NCBI GenBank assembly: GCA_015847255.1 | Contig: JADLZK010010477.1 | Coordinates: 124,001 to 188,000 of the forward strand | Direction: 5' to 3' | DNA length: 64,000 nucleotides | Source: Hyparrhenia diplandra | Lineage: Eukaryota; Streptophyta; Magnoliopsida; Poales; Poaceae | Part shown: in pieces, positions 33,311 through 45,329 of the stretch | Position numbering within the stretch: position 1 is the stretch's first letter | How the letters are laid out: every line of letters starts with the position of its first letter | Notes under the pieces: model-generated | The model's input: the letters and a program-made list of their open reading frames with translations, nothing else | Told to the model about the DNA's origin: nothing | The model's database searches: none | Position numbers and translations under genes: made by a program

Positions 33311-34642
33311 CATATATCAGTATTAAACTAAGCAAAACATGCCCGTGCGTTGCATCGGGATAAACACTTTTATTATTTAATATCCGTTACAATAGCAAAT
33401 ATGTCATTGCAATAGATATCGTGTGGTTGTCTAAAGATAGCTATCTTCGTTTGGTTTAATTGGAACAACTATATTTTTAATAATATATCAAATCCTATAA
33501 TAAATACAGATCTAATAAAATATTAACCACCGTCTATATAAAAAATAAGAAATGGTAACTTCATGAGCCGGATCAATGAGATTAGTTCAAGGAGAGGGGA
33601 AGATAATACTTTTGGAGCTGTATTTTGATTCGATTTGGGTGTTTGGCGATTTCGACAGAAAAAGAACATTGCTAAGTAGCAAAAAAAAAAAAAAAAAAAA
33701 AAAAAAGAAAGGAGAGGCAGGAAAAAGTTTATGGCTGAAATTTTTTTGTGTCTAGAAATTTTTGCGTTTTAATATTGGATTATTTTTTTGTGAAATAAAT
33801 ACTAGATTAATTAACTTATCTTTTAACTCTCTGTGTACAAATCCCGGGTGCGTCTAGCATTTTACTCCTGGCTAACGTGCCCAGTTAGCTGGTCAGCTGA
33901 CTGGTCACTCTTGTGCACCGATCTGTGGACTGGCCTGCCTCCTCTCTATATTCCACATACACCACGTCGACGCAGGGAAGGGTGAAAGGAAGATGGAGGT
34001 GCGGCCTATGACAGGCAGGGTCCACTGGTTGAGGTGGTGTCTCCCCATTGGCTGATGCACGTGGCCTCTTGATGGCCATTGCCCATCGTGCTCATCTTCC
34101 CCACAGCGCTCGGTCAACGAAAGAAGCAGAGAGGGGAAGAGAGAGAGAGATGGGGCAGGGAGAGCGCAGGATGCCAGCGGAGCAGCTGCTGCTCGGCGGC
34201 GCAGTGCAAGAAGGGAGAGAGGAGAGGAGTAGAGAGGGAGTAGGGAAGGTTAGAGCATGGCAGACTGCAGCGGCCGAGCGACGGGCAAGTTGCGGCAATG
34301 GCGGCGGCGGCTTCAACCTTGTCGAGAGCGGCTCAACGGGCGTGGCTCCGACACGACAAAGGCAGGGACTCCATCTATTCTAAATTATAAGCCGCTTTCG
34401 ACTTTTTGATACATCCATTTCTTTATCATCTAGTTATAATAATATGATAAAACCAAAAAGTCAAAACGACTTATAATTTGTGCAGAGAGGTATAACAGCT
34501 CAACAAATTTCATATAACCACAGAAAAAAGAACAGAGCAAAGTAGTCTTCGCAGCACTCATATGGTGTACACAGCTTTCTCGAAACGAGGTAGCACGTAA
34601 AACGACTGGCAAGTCCAACCAGAAACTTTTGCTTCAACGGAT
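33311..34642 (+). other. Intergenic AT-rich region
   Basis: Contains an A tract near 33680-33706, general AT-rich sequence, a GC-richer patch at 33840-34330 with short conflicting frames, and a small foldback MITE at 34382-34479. No supported gene. Confidence 0.5.
34382..34479. mobile_element. 98-bp foldback MITE
   Basis: AAATTATAAGCCGC continuing TTTCGACTTTTTG on the left pairs with CAAAAAGTCAAAACGAC continuing TTATAATTT on the right. A relative with ATAAGTCGCTTTGACTTTTTGG lies at 63540-63661, where the outer part reads CTCCATCTGTTTCAAA, typical of Stowaway-like units. Confidence 0.6.
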
Positions 34643-35884
34643 CACTAAGCCGAAGAAATGATTTTTGCGAAGCACTTGTAAAATCTTTTTCGTGGTGTGG
34701 CACTTTTTTGCCCGTCACGTAAAAATACCCCGCCACGCCCGTTTTTTTTTTTTTACGTGGCGGGCTTTTTTTGCCCGCCACGGGAAAGATTTTTACGTGG
34801 CGGGCACCTTAACACGCACGCCACGTAAAAACAAAATCTTTTGGCGTGGCGGGCGTGTTGGGGCCGCCCGCCACGAAAAATCTTCCCGTGATTTGGCAAC
34901 GTCTACGTGCCCGTCACCTAAAATACCGGCCCAATATAGAGTCCAGGCAGCCCAAAATCGCGCACCTAGTATATAAGGACGATGAAACCCTAGAGCCCCA
35001 ATCATTCGGTCGAGCCCAATCATTCGGTCGAGCCCCAACCCTTCACCGCGCCGCGCCTTCACCTACCACCTTCTCGGTCTCCCTCCTCTCCCGACCACCT
35101 TCTCCTTCCTCACCGCCTCCCCTTCCTCCACCGGCGGCCGGCGGCGGCGGGAGGCCGGCGGGACCCGAGGCTGCGCTTCGACCCGGGAGTCCGCGCGTGA
35201 GGCGGCGGCCGGGGATTCGCGCCCCTTCCTCACAACGGCGGCGGCGGCGGTCGAGGCAGCGGGATAACGGCAGGCTGGGGCGGCAGCGGAAGGGGCGCAG
35301 TCGGAGATGCGGCGGTGGAGCCACGGCGGCGGTGGCCCAGGAACAGGTCGGCGGTGGCGGGCGGGCGCGGCTTTTCGCGAGGCGGACGCTGACCCCAAGG
35401 CGGCGATGCGGCGCTATGATGGGTCACACGGCAAGGCGCGGCCCGCGGCGGATCTGCGGCGACCTCCCTCTCCGCGGCGGCCTCCCTCTTCGACGGGCGC
35501 GGATCCGGTGGCCTCCCTTTTCGTGGCGGTGGATTCGAGGGGGCTCGGCTCGGCGGCGCGGATCCGGTGTGGATCCCTGGGGCGGCGGTCATGACGGGGA
35601 CGGCGTAGCGGCAGGCGGCGCGGCTGGAATCCTAGATGGGCTCGGGCGGGCTGTCGATGATGGCTCTGCGGCCCGTCTAGGGTTTGTGGGTTTTTTTATT
35701 TTTTTTAACCACACCGTGGCGGGCATCCTAATGCGCGCGCGCGGATATTCGATTATGCGTGGCGAGGGCACCGTAGCCCGCCACGGTGTTCCTCCATTTT
35801 CGTGACCTCTCGTCAGCGACGGCCCGCTTTGCCCGCCACTAAAAATGTAAAACGCCCGCCACCGAAAACTATTTGGTACCGGTG
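34643..35884. mobile_element. Non-autonomous CACTA-like element with GC-rich core (copy 2)
   Basis: The left end CACTAAGCCGAAGAAATG and right end ATTTGGTACCGGTG resemble the ends of copy 1. The 3-bp target duplication GAT is present at 34640-34642 and 35885-35887, which supports a CACTA-type insertion. Arrays of CGTGGCGGGC and GCCCGCCACG flank a TATATAA box (34970), a plant-leader-like phrase AACCCTAGAGCCCC, a GC-rich core (35030-35680) and a T tract (35691-35706). The core contains a long open frame rich in Arg, Gly, Ala and Pro, but overlapping frames on both strands are equally open, as expected from GC content alone. Confidence 0.82.
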
Positions 35885-36908
35885 GATGCTCTCTCGAAAC
35901 TTGGTCCTTCACTCTATATGCTGCAAAGTTAAATGGATATCACAAGTATCACGTCTAATATTCGGATAGAAGTACCCCTAGCGGAGGGGACGCCCAGATC
36001 CGGCGCCGCTGATTTTGGCCGGGTGAGCGGGCTACGGGCGTGCCGGCCTCGCCAGCGCCGCCGCCTGCCCATGGGCACGCGGATTCGGGCCACCACCAGC
36101 GCGCAGCTGTGCGCTTTGTGTCACGCAGCGCCCGGGTGTGGGCCGGTGCCTCTCCTTCCGCCCGGGTTAGTCGCACCGGCCGCGCGGGCCACGCTGCCAC
36201 CGTAGGCGCACAAGCAAGTGAGGGTGTGCGGCGGAGCCATTGTGCACGGTTGGGCAAGCCGTTGCGGGTTGCGGGTGCACAGGTCGCCACCACCGTGGGC
36301 GGCTGCAGCAGATGAGGGCGGGTTCATGATACAAATGTACTAGAGAGAGATAAAATATCAAAGTAGTTAGGGTAATTTAGATATACTTTAGGATTTCTGA
36401 TGTAAAATTATCTTCTATATCTTTTACGAGTGTTCTTTTTTTTTTTTTTGCAAACTATTGTTAATAATTCTTTCTTGAGTGCTTCTGGTACTTTTTGGCA
36501 AGTTGTAAAACTCAGTGGTTTTGGAGAAACAAAATTTTGGGTACTCAAGGAGATGCTATAAGTTTTAGAATGTCTTGCATTTTTCATTTATTGGAATTTG
36601 ATTATGGAATATTCTTATTAATTTACTTAACTGTTTGAACTGGATTTTTCCTTCTTTTTTATCCTTCAGCCTTATACGAGGTCTTATCCCCCATCATATG
36701 GAGTATATTACTATGATATGTATAAGCTATCTTAATTAAATAAAAAAACTTTTAAAACTCTCGTCTTATCAACATTTCGATGGGATTTTCTTCCCATCGC
36801 CTATATATATCCCATTGAGTAGTGTAACGGGAGTACCAAGAGCCCAAGAGCCGCAGAGCCACGCCTAGCTTATCAATCCAAAGCTTGCTTCGTCACCTTA
36901 GCCAAGCC
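35885..36908 (+). other. Upstream region of the AAA-ATPase gene
   Basis: 35930-36310 is GC-rich with short conflicting frames and no domain. 36310-36800 is AT-rich. A TATA box CTATATATAT at 36801-36810 lies about 100 bases before the ATG at 36909 and is probably the promoter of the AAA-ATPase gene. Confidence 0.5.
36801..36810 (+). promoter_or_regulatory. TATA box of the AAA-ATPase gene
   Basis: CTATATATAT lies 99 bases upstream of the start codon in an otherwise mixed sequence, and a CA-rich leader follows. The position is typical for a plant core promoter. Confidence 0.55.
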
Positions 36909-38330
36909 ATGGCGTCAGAGTTGTGGGCTGGGGTTGGATCAGCCCTAGCTTTCTTATTCGCCCTCGTCACCGTGGCATTCAACCACGTAAAGATCAAACT
37001 TTTGATCAACAAGATCGCAATCTACTTCAGCCCATACATACAGATCACCATCCCTGAGTATGGCGCCGCGTTTTTCCAACGCAGCGACTTCTTCGTCACC
37101 ATCGAAGCCTACCTCTCGGAAAGGTGTGCCTATGGGGCGCGCAAGCTAAGGGCCGAGCTCGGCAGCGACAAAAGAATCCCGAGGTCTCCGTTGACGACGA
37201 GCAGGAGATCATCGACACCTACGGCGGCGCCACACTCTGGTGGTACGCCGTCACAGAGCTCCCAAAGTCCAACGTCATCAGCTTCAGTCCTACAGATGAG
37301 AAGCGCCGCTTCTATCGAGTTACCTTCCATAGAAGATTCTACAAGTCCGTTGTCGAGTCGTACCTGCCCCATGTTATCGAAGAGGGCCGTGACATCATCG
37401 CCAAGAACCGCCAGCACCGCCTCTTCACCAACAACCCAAGCAGCCGCTGGAGCTCCTCCGGCGGAGAAAAGAGCATCTGGAGCCACGTGGAGTTCCGTCA
37501 CCCGGCGAAGTTTGGCATGCTCGCTATGGGGCCCGCCAAAAGGAAGGAGATCGAGGATGATCTCAACGCCTTCAAGGTTGGAAAGAGCTACTACGACAAG
37601 GTCGGTAAGGCATGGAAGCGTGGGTATCTGCTGTTTGGGCCACCAGGAACCGGGAAGTCCATGATGATCGCCGCCATGGCCAACTTGATGGAGTACGACA
37701 TCTACGACCTGGAGGCTGGAGCTCACGGCTGTGAAGAACAACACGGAGCTGCGGAAGCTCTTCATCGAGACCAAGGGAAAATCCATCATCGTCATCGAGG
37801 ACATCGACTGCTCCGTCGACCTCACCGGCAAGCGCACAGACAAGAAGGCCCGAAGAAGTCAGATGACCAGAGCGACTTAATGACCATGGTACAGAAGGAG
37901 GATGACAACGACGAAGCTAGCAACCTGACCCTTTCTGGGGTGCTCAACTTCATTGACGGGCTATGGTCGGCGTGCGGCGAAGAGCGCATCATCATCTTCA
38001 CCACCAACTACAAGGACAAGCTGGACCCAGCTCTCATCCGGCGAGGTAGGATGGACATGCACATCGAGATGTCCTACTGTCGCTATGAGGCATTCAAGGT
38101 GCTGGCCCATAACTACCTGGAAATCACAGAGCGCCAGTTTTTTCGAGCTGTTCGGTGAGATACACCGGCTGCTGGATAAGGTTGACATGTCCCCGGCAGA
38201 CGTTGCCGGGTACATGATGCGAACGGAGAAGAGGGATGCCAGCGTGTGCTTGGAGGGTCTCGTGGTGGCTCTGAAAAATTTGTTGAAAGCCAAGGAAGAC
38301 GCAGCAGTCGAAGCCGAAATAAACGCGTAA
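36909..38330 (+). pseudogene. BCS1-like AAA-ATPase gene, intronless, with four frameshifting indels
   Basis: The ATG at 36909 begins MASELWAGVGSALAFLFALV, a membrane anchor. An AAA-associated N-terminal domain follows (YFSPYIQITIPEYG, then DEQEIIDTYGGATLWW). The ATPase core has Walker A GPPGTGKS near 37637, Walker B SIIVIEDIDCS near 37790, LSGVLNFIDGLWSACGEERI and NYKDKLDPALIRRGRMDMHI. The C-terminus ends at TAA 38328-38330. The total length of about 470 residues is normal for this plant family (AATP1/OM66-like), which sits in mitochondrial or ER membranes and is often stress-induced. The frame changes at about 37170, at 37715-37721 (7-bp micro-duplication), at about 37850 (one base lost; restores frame) and in the T run 38138-38143 (one extra T). 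If real, the gene is dead; if assembly errors, it is intact. Confidence 0.85.
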
Positions 38331-38585
38331 GGGTGGGCGAGAAGAACGGAGGAGAAATCGTGTTACTGCAGTACGTGTTTCGAGTATTATGTTGTATAAT
38401 GCTTTCATAATTAATCAAGTCATTTGTTGTCGATCCATGTGTTCTTGTTTAGAACGTAGTTAGTGCAGCCGCAGTGGTGAGTCATCAGTTCATCATCCAA
38501 CGAATGGACAGCCCTTACACGTCTCATGCATTGTCACTCGAGGTGGACGTTACAAAAGGTTTGAGGTCCCACGCATTAGCGTAAA

Positions 38586-39305
38586 GTACATTGGTGCTGT
38601 CTCGTAACTCGTCTCATGCGGTGTCACTCGTCTCATGCAAAGTGTCAATGTGTCACATAATTTGAGACGGATTAATAGAGTATATGTAAATTGGTTGTCC
38701 TTTTAAGAGCAACACCAACACATATTGTATTGTTGTTGTGTATGCTATATTATATTTGAGAATTTTTTAGCAAAAATTAAGCTCCAATAAGTATGCTATT
38801 TGGCTTGCTAAAATAGTTAGTTGGCTATCCCTAAAATTTCGTTTGTTAGAAATAGCACGCTGCAGCCACTAGCTATTTCCTCTTCCCACCCTCCCCGCAT
38901 GAATTTCTTTTTGCATCTATCCAAAAATAGCATGTTTTCAAATATATACGAGAGGCAAAATAGCTAGGCTATTGTAGAGTCCTACTTTTTTTTTAGACTT
39001 TTTTATTTTACACAATGGCTAAAAAACAAGGAATTTGTCTATTAGTTTTAGACGAACTTTTGGAGTTGCTCTAAGTTGTCTCATAATAACCCGCAATTCC
39101 TTAATTGATGGGTAGAGTAAAAATAGTATTCTGAGCTGCATGACGACAACAACCCATACAATGGTGCTATAGTTGTCTTATAGTCCTAAATTTTAGCTCA
39201 TCGGGACGATTGTTTCACAAAGCAACGACCTCATTCTCTCTCCCCGCTCTCTTTTCCTCCACATCATTAAAAATCCTACGTGGCGTTGTATGAGACGAGG
39301 TATGA
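38586..39305. mobile_element. MITE X, copy 1, interrupted by a Harbinger-type MITE
   Basis: GTACATTGGTGCTGTCTCGTA at the left and repeated GTCTCATG phrases match copy 2 at 39643. The shared body continues after the nested element with GTTGTCTCATAATAAC, GCAATTCCTTAATT, ATGACGACAACAACCCATA and GCTCATCGGGACGATTG through CCTACGTGGC. Removing 38707-39071 plus one TAA restores a continuous match to copy 2. Confidence 0.65.
38707..39071. mobile_element. Harbinger/Tourist-type MITE nested in MITE X
   Basis: The ends GAGCAACACCAAC and TTGGAGTTGCTC are inverted repeats. TAA flanks both sides (38704-38706 and 39072-39074), the target duplication expected of PIF/Harbinger. The 365-bp interior is AT-rich and non-coding. 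The empty site is visible in MITE X copy 2 (CCTTTTAATTTATCTC). Confidence 0.85.
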
Positions 39306-39623
39306 GGGCATGCACAATGTGCATGCACAATATTGACATTAAGGGTGGGGTCCATTTTTGTGAGTAACAACTAAAGTCACACTCCACAATGGCATAGCAA
39401 TAAGGTGGGCCTAGATGATTCTTCTACCCTCCCATCTCTATTCTTTTCGCAGCTCCAAAACTAGAAGAGAGAAATGATGGGTGATGATTCAATTATTTTT
39501 ATTTGCTTATGGTTGGCCACAAGCTTGAGGTGCACATTAGGTGTTTGTCCACAATGTATAAGGTGCATTTCTGCGGCAGCAATAAATGCTTAAGATCACC
39601 TTTTTGCAACATTGTGGCTGCCC
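39306..39623. mobile_element. MITE Y between the two copies of MITE X
   Basis: GGGCATGCACAATGT at the left and ACATTGTGGCTGCCC at the right form an imperfect terminal inverted repeat around a 318-bp non-coding unit. The superfamily is uncertain; a Mutator-like origin is possible but no clear 9-bp duplication was seen. Confidence 0.45.
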
Positions 39624-39642
39624 CGAGATTGCCGATAGAGCA

Positions 39643-39869
39643 GTACATTGGTGTTGTCTCGTAGGCCGGTGTCATATAGTGACACGTAACTTAAGACGAC
39701 TTAATAGACTATATGTATATTGGTTGTCCTTTTAATTTATCTCATAACAACATGTAATTCCTTAATTTATAGGCACGAAAAAAATATGATTGTCGGGTTG
39801 CATGACAACAACAACTCATATAATGGTATAATAGTTGTCTCATACTCCTAAATTTTTTGCTCATCGAGG
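39643..39869. mobile_element. MITE X, copy 2, left part (split by the copia element)
   Basis: GTACATTGGTGTTGTCTCGTA, TTGGTTGTCCTTTTAA, CATGACAACAACAACTC and TTGCTCATCGAG match copy 1. The element breaks at 39869, where the copia LTR begins, and resumes at 47011. Confidence 0.7.
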
Positions 39870-40140
39870 TGTTAGAAATCACGTTCTCTAAATCACACAA
39901 ACACACTTTCGGAAGCACCGGAACACAGGATGTAAGGAGGAAGGAGTTCTTTGTATTTCACTTTCACTTTTCGATGTGTTTGTACAATGAAAAGGACCTC
40001 TATTTATTTATAGAGGCCATGGTGAATACAAACGAAGTTACGGTGTTTGAATCTTTTGACATTCTTCCTCCTCTTCATATATTTGGCCACCGGTCAAAAG
40101 TCTTTGTTCATATATTGTTGTTAGACTTTGATTCTCAACA
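39870..40140 (-). repeat. copia-1 3' LTR
   Basis: Read on plus, it begins TGTTAGAAATCACGTTC and ends TTTGATTCTCAACA. It shares GATGTAAGGAGGAAGGAGTT, GATGTGTTTGTACAATG and TTCTTCCTCCTCTTCATAT with the other LTR. Confidence 0.88.
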
Positions 40141-40441
40141 CTCCCCCTTGGCCAAATTTGTGCTATGTGCATGTCTCTCGTTAAAAACTCCCCCAAAAAC
40201 CCAAAGTGGAAAAAGGGTAGGAGAAAAGAGTACATTCACTTGCGCCGACCATGTTTGCACTGTTGCCTCGTTAAAAACCTTGCATGAGAAAACCCAAAGT
40301 GGGAAAAACTCATCAAGGAAAAAAAGAGTACAACAGATTGATGCTTGGTCGGTCTTGGGGATCGACTCATGATCTTCAAGATCACGACCGGGGGCTATGT
40401 TCTTGGGGATATGCCTCTCCCCGAACCCCGCAACTCTCGAG

Positions 40442-42014
40442 TCACCTCATGCCGATTCCACGAGCAACGGACATATAGAAATTAGAGGCGGGTAAGGACT
40501 TGGTGAACAAGTCCGCAAGATTGTCACATGATCTTGCTTGCGGGATCTTTATTTCCCCGCTCTTACGGAGCTCATGGGGATAAAAGAACTTTGGAGCAAT
40601 ATGCTTTGTGAGATTGCTCTTCACATAGCCCGTGTGCATCACGTGCAAACACATGCCGCATTATCTTCATAGATAATGGTGGGGTGTGTCGACGTTTAGA
40701 CCACATGACTTACGGATGTGGTTAATCATACGTCGCGACCACCACACATTCTCGTCGTGCGGCTTCATATAGGGCAATAATCTCTGCAGTGGTTGGTCGA
40801 TGTGGCAACCAAGGTCTTCTTCACGAGACCTCCAAGAGACGGGCCGCACCACCACAGTAGAAACACAAAAACCGGTCGTGATCCGGCATTATGTGGGTCA
40901 AACATATAGCCGGCATCCACGCACCCCCACCATGGTTGATTCTTGGTTCTTCGGGAACCATAGACCAAGGTCCCGGTACCTTGAAGGTACCTTAGGATAG
41001 TTTTAACACCGACCCAATGTCTTACGGTTGGGGCAAAGACTGCGTACCTTGCCAATAGATTTAGTGCAAATGCAATATTAGGCCTTGTGCAGTTTGCAAG
41101 GTACATCAATGCTCCAATGGCACTTTAAGTATGGAACTTCAGGTCCCAATACTTTCTCATTATCATCCCTTGGTCTAAATGGGTCCTTATCCGCTTCTAG
41201 GGATCGGACCACCATGGGGGGTCTTAAGAGGGTGGCATTTATCCATATTGAATTTTTCAATTACCCTCTTAGTATAGGTAGACTGGTGTACAAACACTTC
41301 TCCAAGGAGATGTTCGAGTTGCAGGCCCAAACAGAACTTGGTTTTGCCCAAGTCTTTCATCTCGAACACCGTCTTGAGGTAAGCCATTGCTTCCTCGATG
41401 TCCTCACGTGGTGCCGATGATATTCAAATCATCAACATAAACCGAGATGATGCGTAAAACCCTCAGGGGGATTTCTTGATAAAACACACAGGGACAATCA
41501 TTATTGTTTGTGTAACCCCTCTTCGGGGAGGAAGTTACTCAACCGGTTGAACCACATCCTTCCGGATTGTTTCAAACCGTATAATGACCGCCGCAAAGCG
41601 GACGCTGAACATGTTGCGTTTTGATTCGGGTCCGGGGATCTTGAGCCCTTTCAAACGACTCTCATATAGATTTCGAATCGAATCGAGTGACCCATACAAG
41701 TATCTTTGTCACAACATCCATCAAGCGCATTTTTAAATTTAGGTTAGCTGCCATAGATATAAGATATCGGAACGTTATGCCACTCATGCGACAGGAGAGT
41801 AAGTCTCATCATAATCAATGTCGGGTCTCTGCGTGAACCCTTGTGCCACTAGCCTCACTTTGTATCTTACCACGGCCATGTTCATTCCTCCGGGAGGGAG
41901 GAAGACCCATTTGCATCCTACAAGGATGACTTTTGGAGGTGTTGGGACTGCGCGGGCCCAAAAACTTCCTTTGTTGCTTTCCATTTGTCCCAATCGAGCG
42001 CTTACGGCACTCAT
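40442..42014 (-). pseudogene. copia-1 reverse transcriptase and RNase H remnants
   Basis: Minus-strand fragments in changing frames. The N-terminal RT segment is VGCKWVFLPPGGMN followed by VRLVAQGFTQRPDIDYDETY near 41900. The mid-RT segment is FEMKDLGKTKFCLGLQLE near 41370. MMYLANCTRPNIAFALNLLARY is near 41100. The RNase H C-terminal signature is HIAPKFFYPHELRKSGEI followed by SCDNLADLFTKSLPASNF near 40560. At least four frame breaks and missing segments, including the catalytic YVDD region in any open frame, make it inactive. Confidence 0.8.
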
Positions 42015-42027
42015 TTATAGACTTTGG

Positions 42028-43861
42028 TTACGGATGCGGATCTAATAAGTCGGCAATTTTCGAGGCAAAATATATGTCGACGACAATAGTCTTTCCTTTT
42101 ATATGACTCCGTCCCGATTCCACATAATTAACGGCGATCTCCTCATGATCATCCTCCAACTCATCATGATTTCCCATAACGATTGAGTTGGGGCGTTCCG
42201 ATTTTCCCATGCGATATTGTACGCCGCGACGCATTGGGATTTCCATCTTCGGGGCGGGGTCCGCCGAGGGGACCAACTCAACTTCAGGTTGAGCCACCGC
42301 CGGGGTGTTCCCAACCGGGTTGGGCTTCTTCAACCGATTCCTTAAGTGTGGCAAGTGGCTCGTTGACTCTACCCCTTTGCGGACGTCTCCACGGAGCCTT
42401 GTCCGAAGCACCGGGAGGTCTCCCCCTCTTCCTAGGATTAGGGGAGACTGTAGAGTTGGTAACCTTCTGGGGTACCTGTACTCTCTCCGGCGCATTTACT
42501 GTGGGTATATGCGACTTTGTCACTCTTTTATGATCAGTGAAGGCATCTGGCAGCTCATTTGCAAGACTCTGTAAATGTATGATCCTTTGAACTTCGGTTC
42601 GATTCACCGGGTGCGTGGGTCTAAGGATTGCATCCCGGTTGTATTCCATTCAATTTTCCGACATTCTTACGGATGCCTATCTCCCCTAATCTTTGGGAAA
42701 TGGTCTTCATCAAAGACACAATCAATCGCATCGAGCCGCACGAAGATAAGTCATAGGCTCCAAATATTTGATTATGGACGGAGTCTCATAACCAACATAT
42801 ATCCCAAACTTTCAGTGGGGTCCCATTGATGTACGTTGCGGTGGTGGTATTGGCACATACACCGCGCAGCCAAATATTCGCAGATGGGAAATACTTGGTT
42901 CTTTCCCACGCACCAACTGTAAGGGGGATGTATCATGATATGCAGTTGGCTTGAGTTGGATTAGTTTTTGCAAAGATGCAACACCGCATGGCCCCAACAA
43001 CTAGTTGGAAGCTTACAATTCTACAACAAGGGTTCGGCAATCCACTTGATCCTCTTGATCAAGGATTGCCTAGACCATTTTGTGTGTGGACATGTGATAA
43101 TCGAGTGCTCTACCTTGATGCCCATGGCTAGCAAGAATCATCAAAGGCTTTCGACCTAAACTCACCAGCATTATCCATTCGAATGAACTGAATGCGATTA
43201 TCAGGGAAACTTGCTTTTAGCCTAATTATTTGGGCAATGAGCTTGGAGAAAGCATGGTTTCTTGTGGACAACAGGTCCACATGGCTCCATCAGGTAGATG
43301 CATCAATCAGTACCATAAAGTACCTAAACGGGCCCGACAGGGGCTGGATAGGTCCACAAATGTCACCTTGTATCCTCTGCAGGAATACTGGTGACTCATC
43401 CCTAATCTTCAGGAGGGATGGTCTAGTGATTAGCTTTCCCTTTGCACATGCAATTGCAAATAAAATCTTCGGGATTAGGGAAGCTTCGACATCATGGCCG
43501 TGAGAATTGTTGATGATTCTTCTCATCATTCCCAACCCGGGATGACCCACCCGGTCATGCCATATTCAAAAACATTCGGGTTTTCGAATATGGTCTTCAT
43601 CGCAACATATTCATCGATTGGGTTTTATGCGTAGAGTACAACCCCCGGTGGCGATGAAGGGAGTCTTTCCACCACTCTATTTTGGTACCCGTCAAATTTA
43701 GTGATGAGCAGGTATTCAACACCATGCTCAATTTCGGTTTCTATATGGAAACCATTTGCACTGATATCCTTGAAAGTTAGAAGCGTGCGCTTTGAGTCAG
43801 GATACAGTAATGCATCCTTCACAAGGATTTGAGTACCCATAGGGGAGAACCGGTGTGGCAC
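42028..43861 (-). pseudogene. copia-1 protease/integrase remnants
   Basis: Fragments on the minus strand. The protease-side segment near 43860-43630 contains LTFKDISANGFHIETEIE. Near 43550-43290 the integrase N-terminal His motif region is GHPGLGMMRRIINNSHGHD followed by QGDICGPIQPLSGPFRYFMV. The integrase C-terminal part KPTAYHDTSPLQLVRGKEPS followed by HLRIFGCAVYVP is near 42950-42850, and a linker rich in Pro and Arg near 42650-42100. Frames are interrupted repeatedly. Confidence 0.75.
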
Positions 43862-44384
43862 TTAGGTGCCACGATATGAGCATTGCTTCCAAAGAATGGT
43901 CATAATATTTTCACTTTTCTTTGTTAATGTTTGGAAATATCCGGTATCCCTTAATATTGTATTAGTGGTGCCTTTGTCTACCGCATGATTTCCGCTTCAG
44001 CCATAGGGTCCCCACAAATTCTGTTAAATAACATAAAAAGGAGACAACAATTTAATATAAAGCACTTATTATAAGAAAGACGATATTACATAATTCCTGG
44101 GAAACACCACAGTAGTTTGGACCATCTACTAAGTTACAAATGCTCTTCAGGAGCATGCATGGTCTAACTTTACTAGTACATTCACCATGGTAGTTTGGAC
44201 CATCTACTGAGTTACAAATGCTCTTCAGGAGCATGGATGGTCAAACTTTACTAGTACATGTGGGCATCGCATTTAACTACCTTGATATATTTGAAAATCA
44301 CTGCAGGTCCCCAAATATATCAAAATCGTCAAGAAGGTTGTCCTCACTTTCGCCCTTCTAGGACGCTTCCACTTGCATCAATGA

Positions 44385-45325
44385 TCATGTCATTTGTGCT
44401 TCTCGGCCGAGCTTGGTGCTCGGTGATGAAGTGGGACTCATGTTGACCTTTTTCCTTGTTACGGCTCTGTTGGTAAAGGTCAACGAGGTGTTTTGGGGTG
44501 CGGCAATTATGGGACCAATGCCCCTTTGCTCCACATCCGTAGCATTCACCTCGCGCTTCCCCACTATGGTCACCTCTTTCCTTCTTGGGTTGAATCTATC
44601 TTTGGGCTTTCCCTTTCCTTTGCCTTTGAATATGGCACCTCTTTTTCCCTTCCACTTCCCTTTTCCACGACCCTCTTACGGTTGCGAAGAACTCAAGAGC
44701 GTTAGCATGTGCTTCGGGCACATCTATGGAACGATGGGTCGGGCGGGAATGATTGTTCATGAGAACTTCATTACCGTTGTTCTACAACAGAATAACACTT
44801 GGCTCAACTTCAGTACTTAGAGTTCTTGTATCTTTACATTTGCGGCACTATGTTTTAGGGGTGGAAGGTGGATAGAGTCTTCTCGATCATATCTGCGTCG
44901 GTGATCTTCCGGCCACATAGACTCAATTTTGTCGCAATCCGGTGCAAAGCGGAGTTGTATGCTGCCATAGACTTAAAGTCTTGGAAGCATAGATTGATCC
45001 AATCTTGTTGTGCTCTAGGGAGCACAATCGTCGTACCGGCCGGTCAAGCGGTCCTTCGAGGGACCGCCACAAGATCAATGGATCCTTCTCCGTCATATTT
45101 CAGATTTTCGTGCGGGTGGATATGGTGACGGAGATAATACAACGCCCTTGCTTTGTCGACCTTGGTGCGCTCATCCTTGCCCGCCTTCAGTTGGACAATG
45201 GTATGATCGAGGCTCATACCGTCGAGTTTGATCTCGACATCGGTAGCCCAAGTGAGGTAGTTCTTTGCCGTCCGCGGCAAGCACTTCGAAATCCCCTGTT
45301 TGCGATGTCCCGACATGCCTCGCAC
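44385..45325 (-). pseudogene. copia-1 gag remnant
   Basis: TAKNYLTWATDVEIKLDGMS followed by ALYYLRHHIHPHENLKYDGE near 45290-45070 is typical of the UBN2/gag_pol-type capsid of TNT1-94 copia elements. A zinc-knuckle-like Cys/His segment lies near 44540 (plus-strand GCGGCAATTATGGGACCAATG region). The frame is broken by several indels. Confidence 0.65.
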
Positions 45326-45329
45326 AATT

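Noticed and set aside
34846..35805. 319-codon open frame
   Set aside because: Same situation as the core at 14.5-15.3 kb: it begins in the CACTA-like subterminal array and crosses the T tract, so it cannot be a normal gene.
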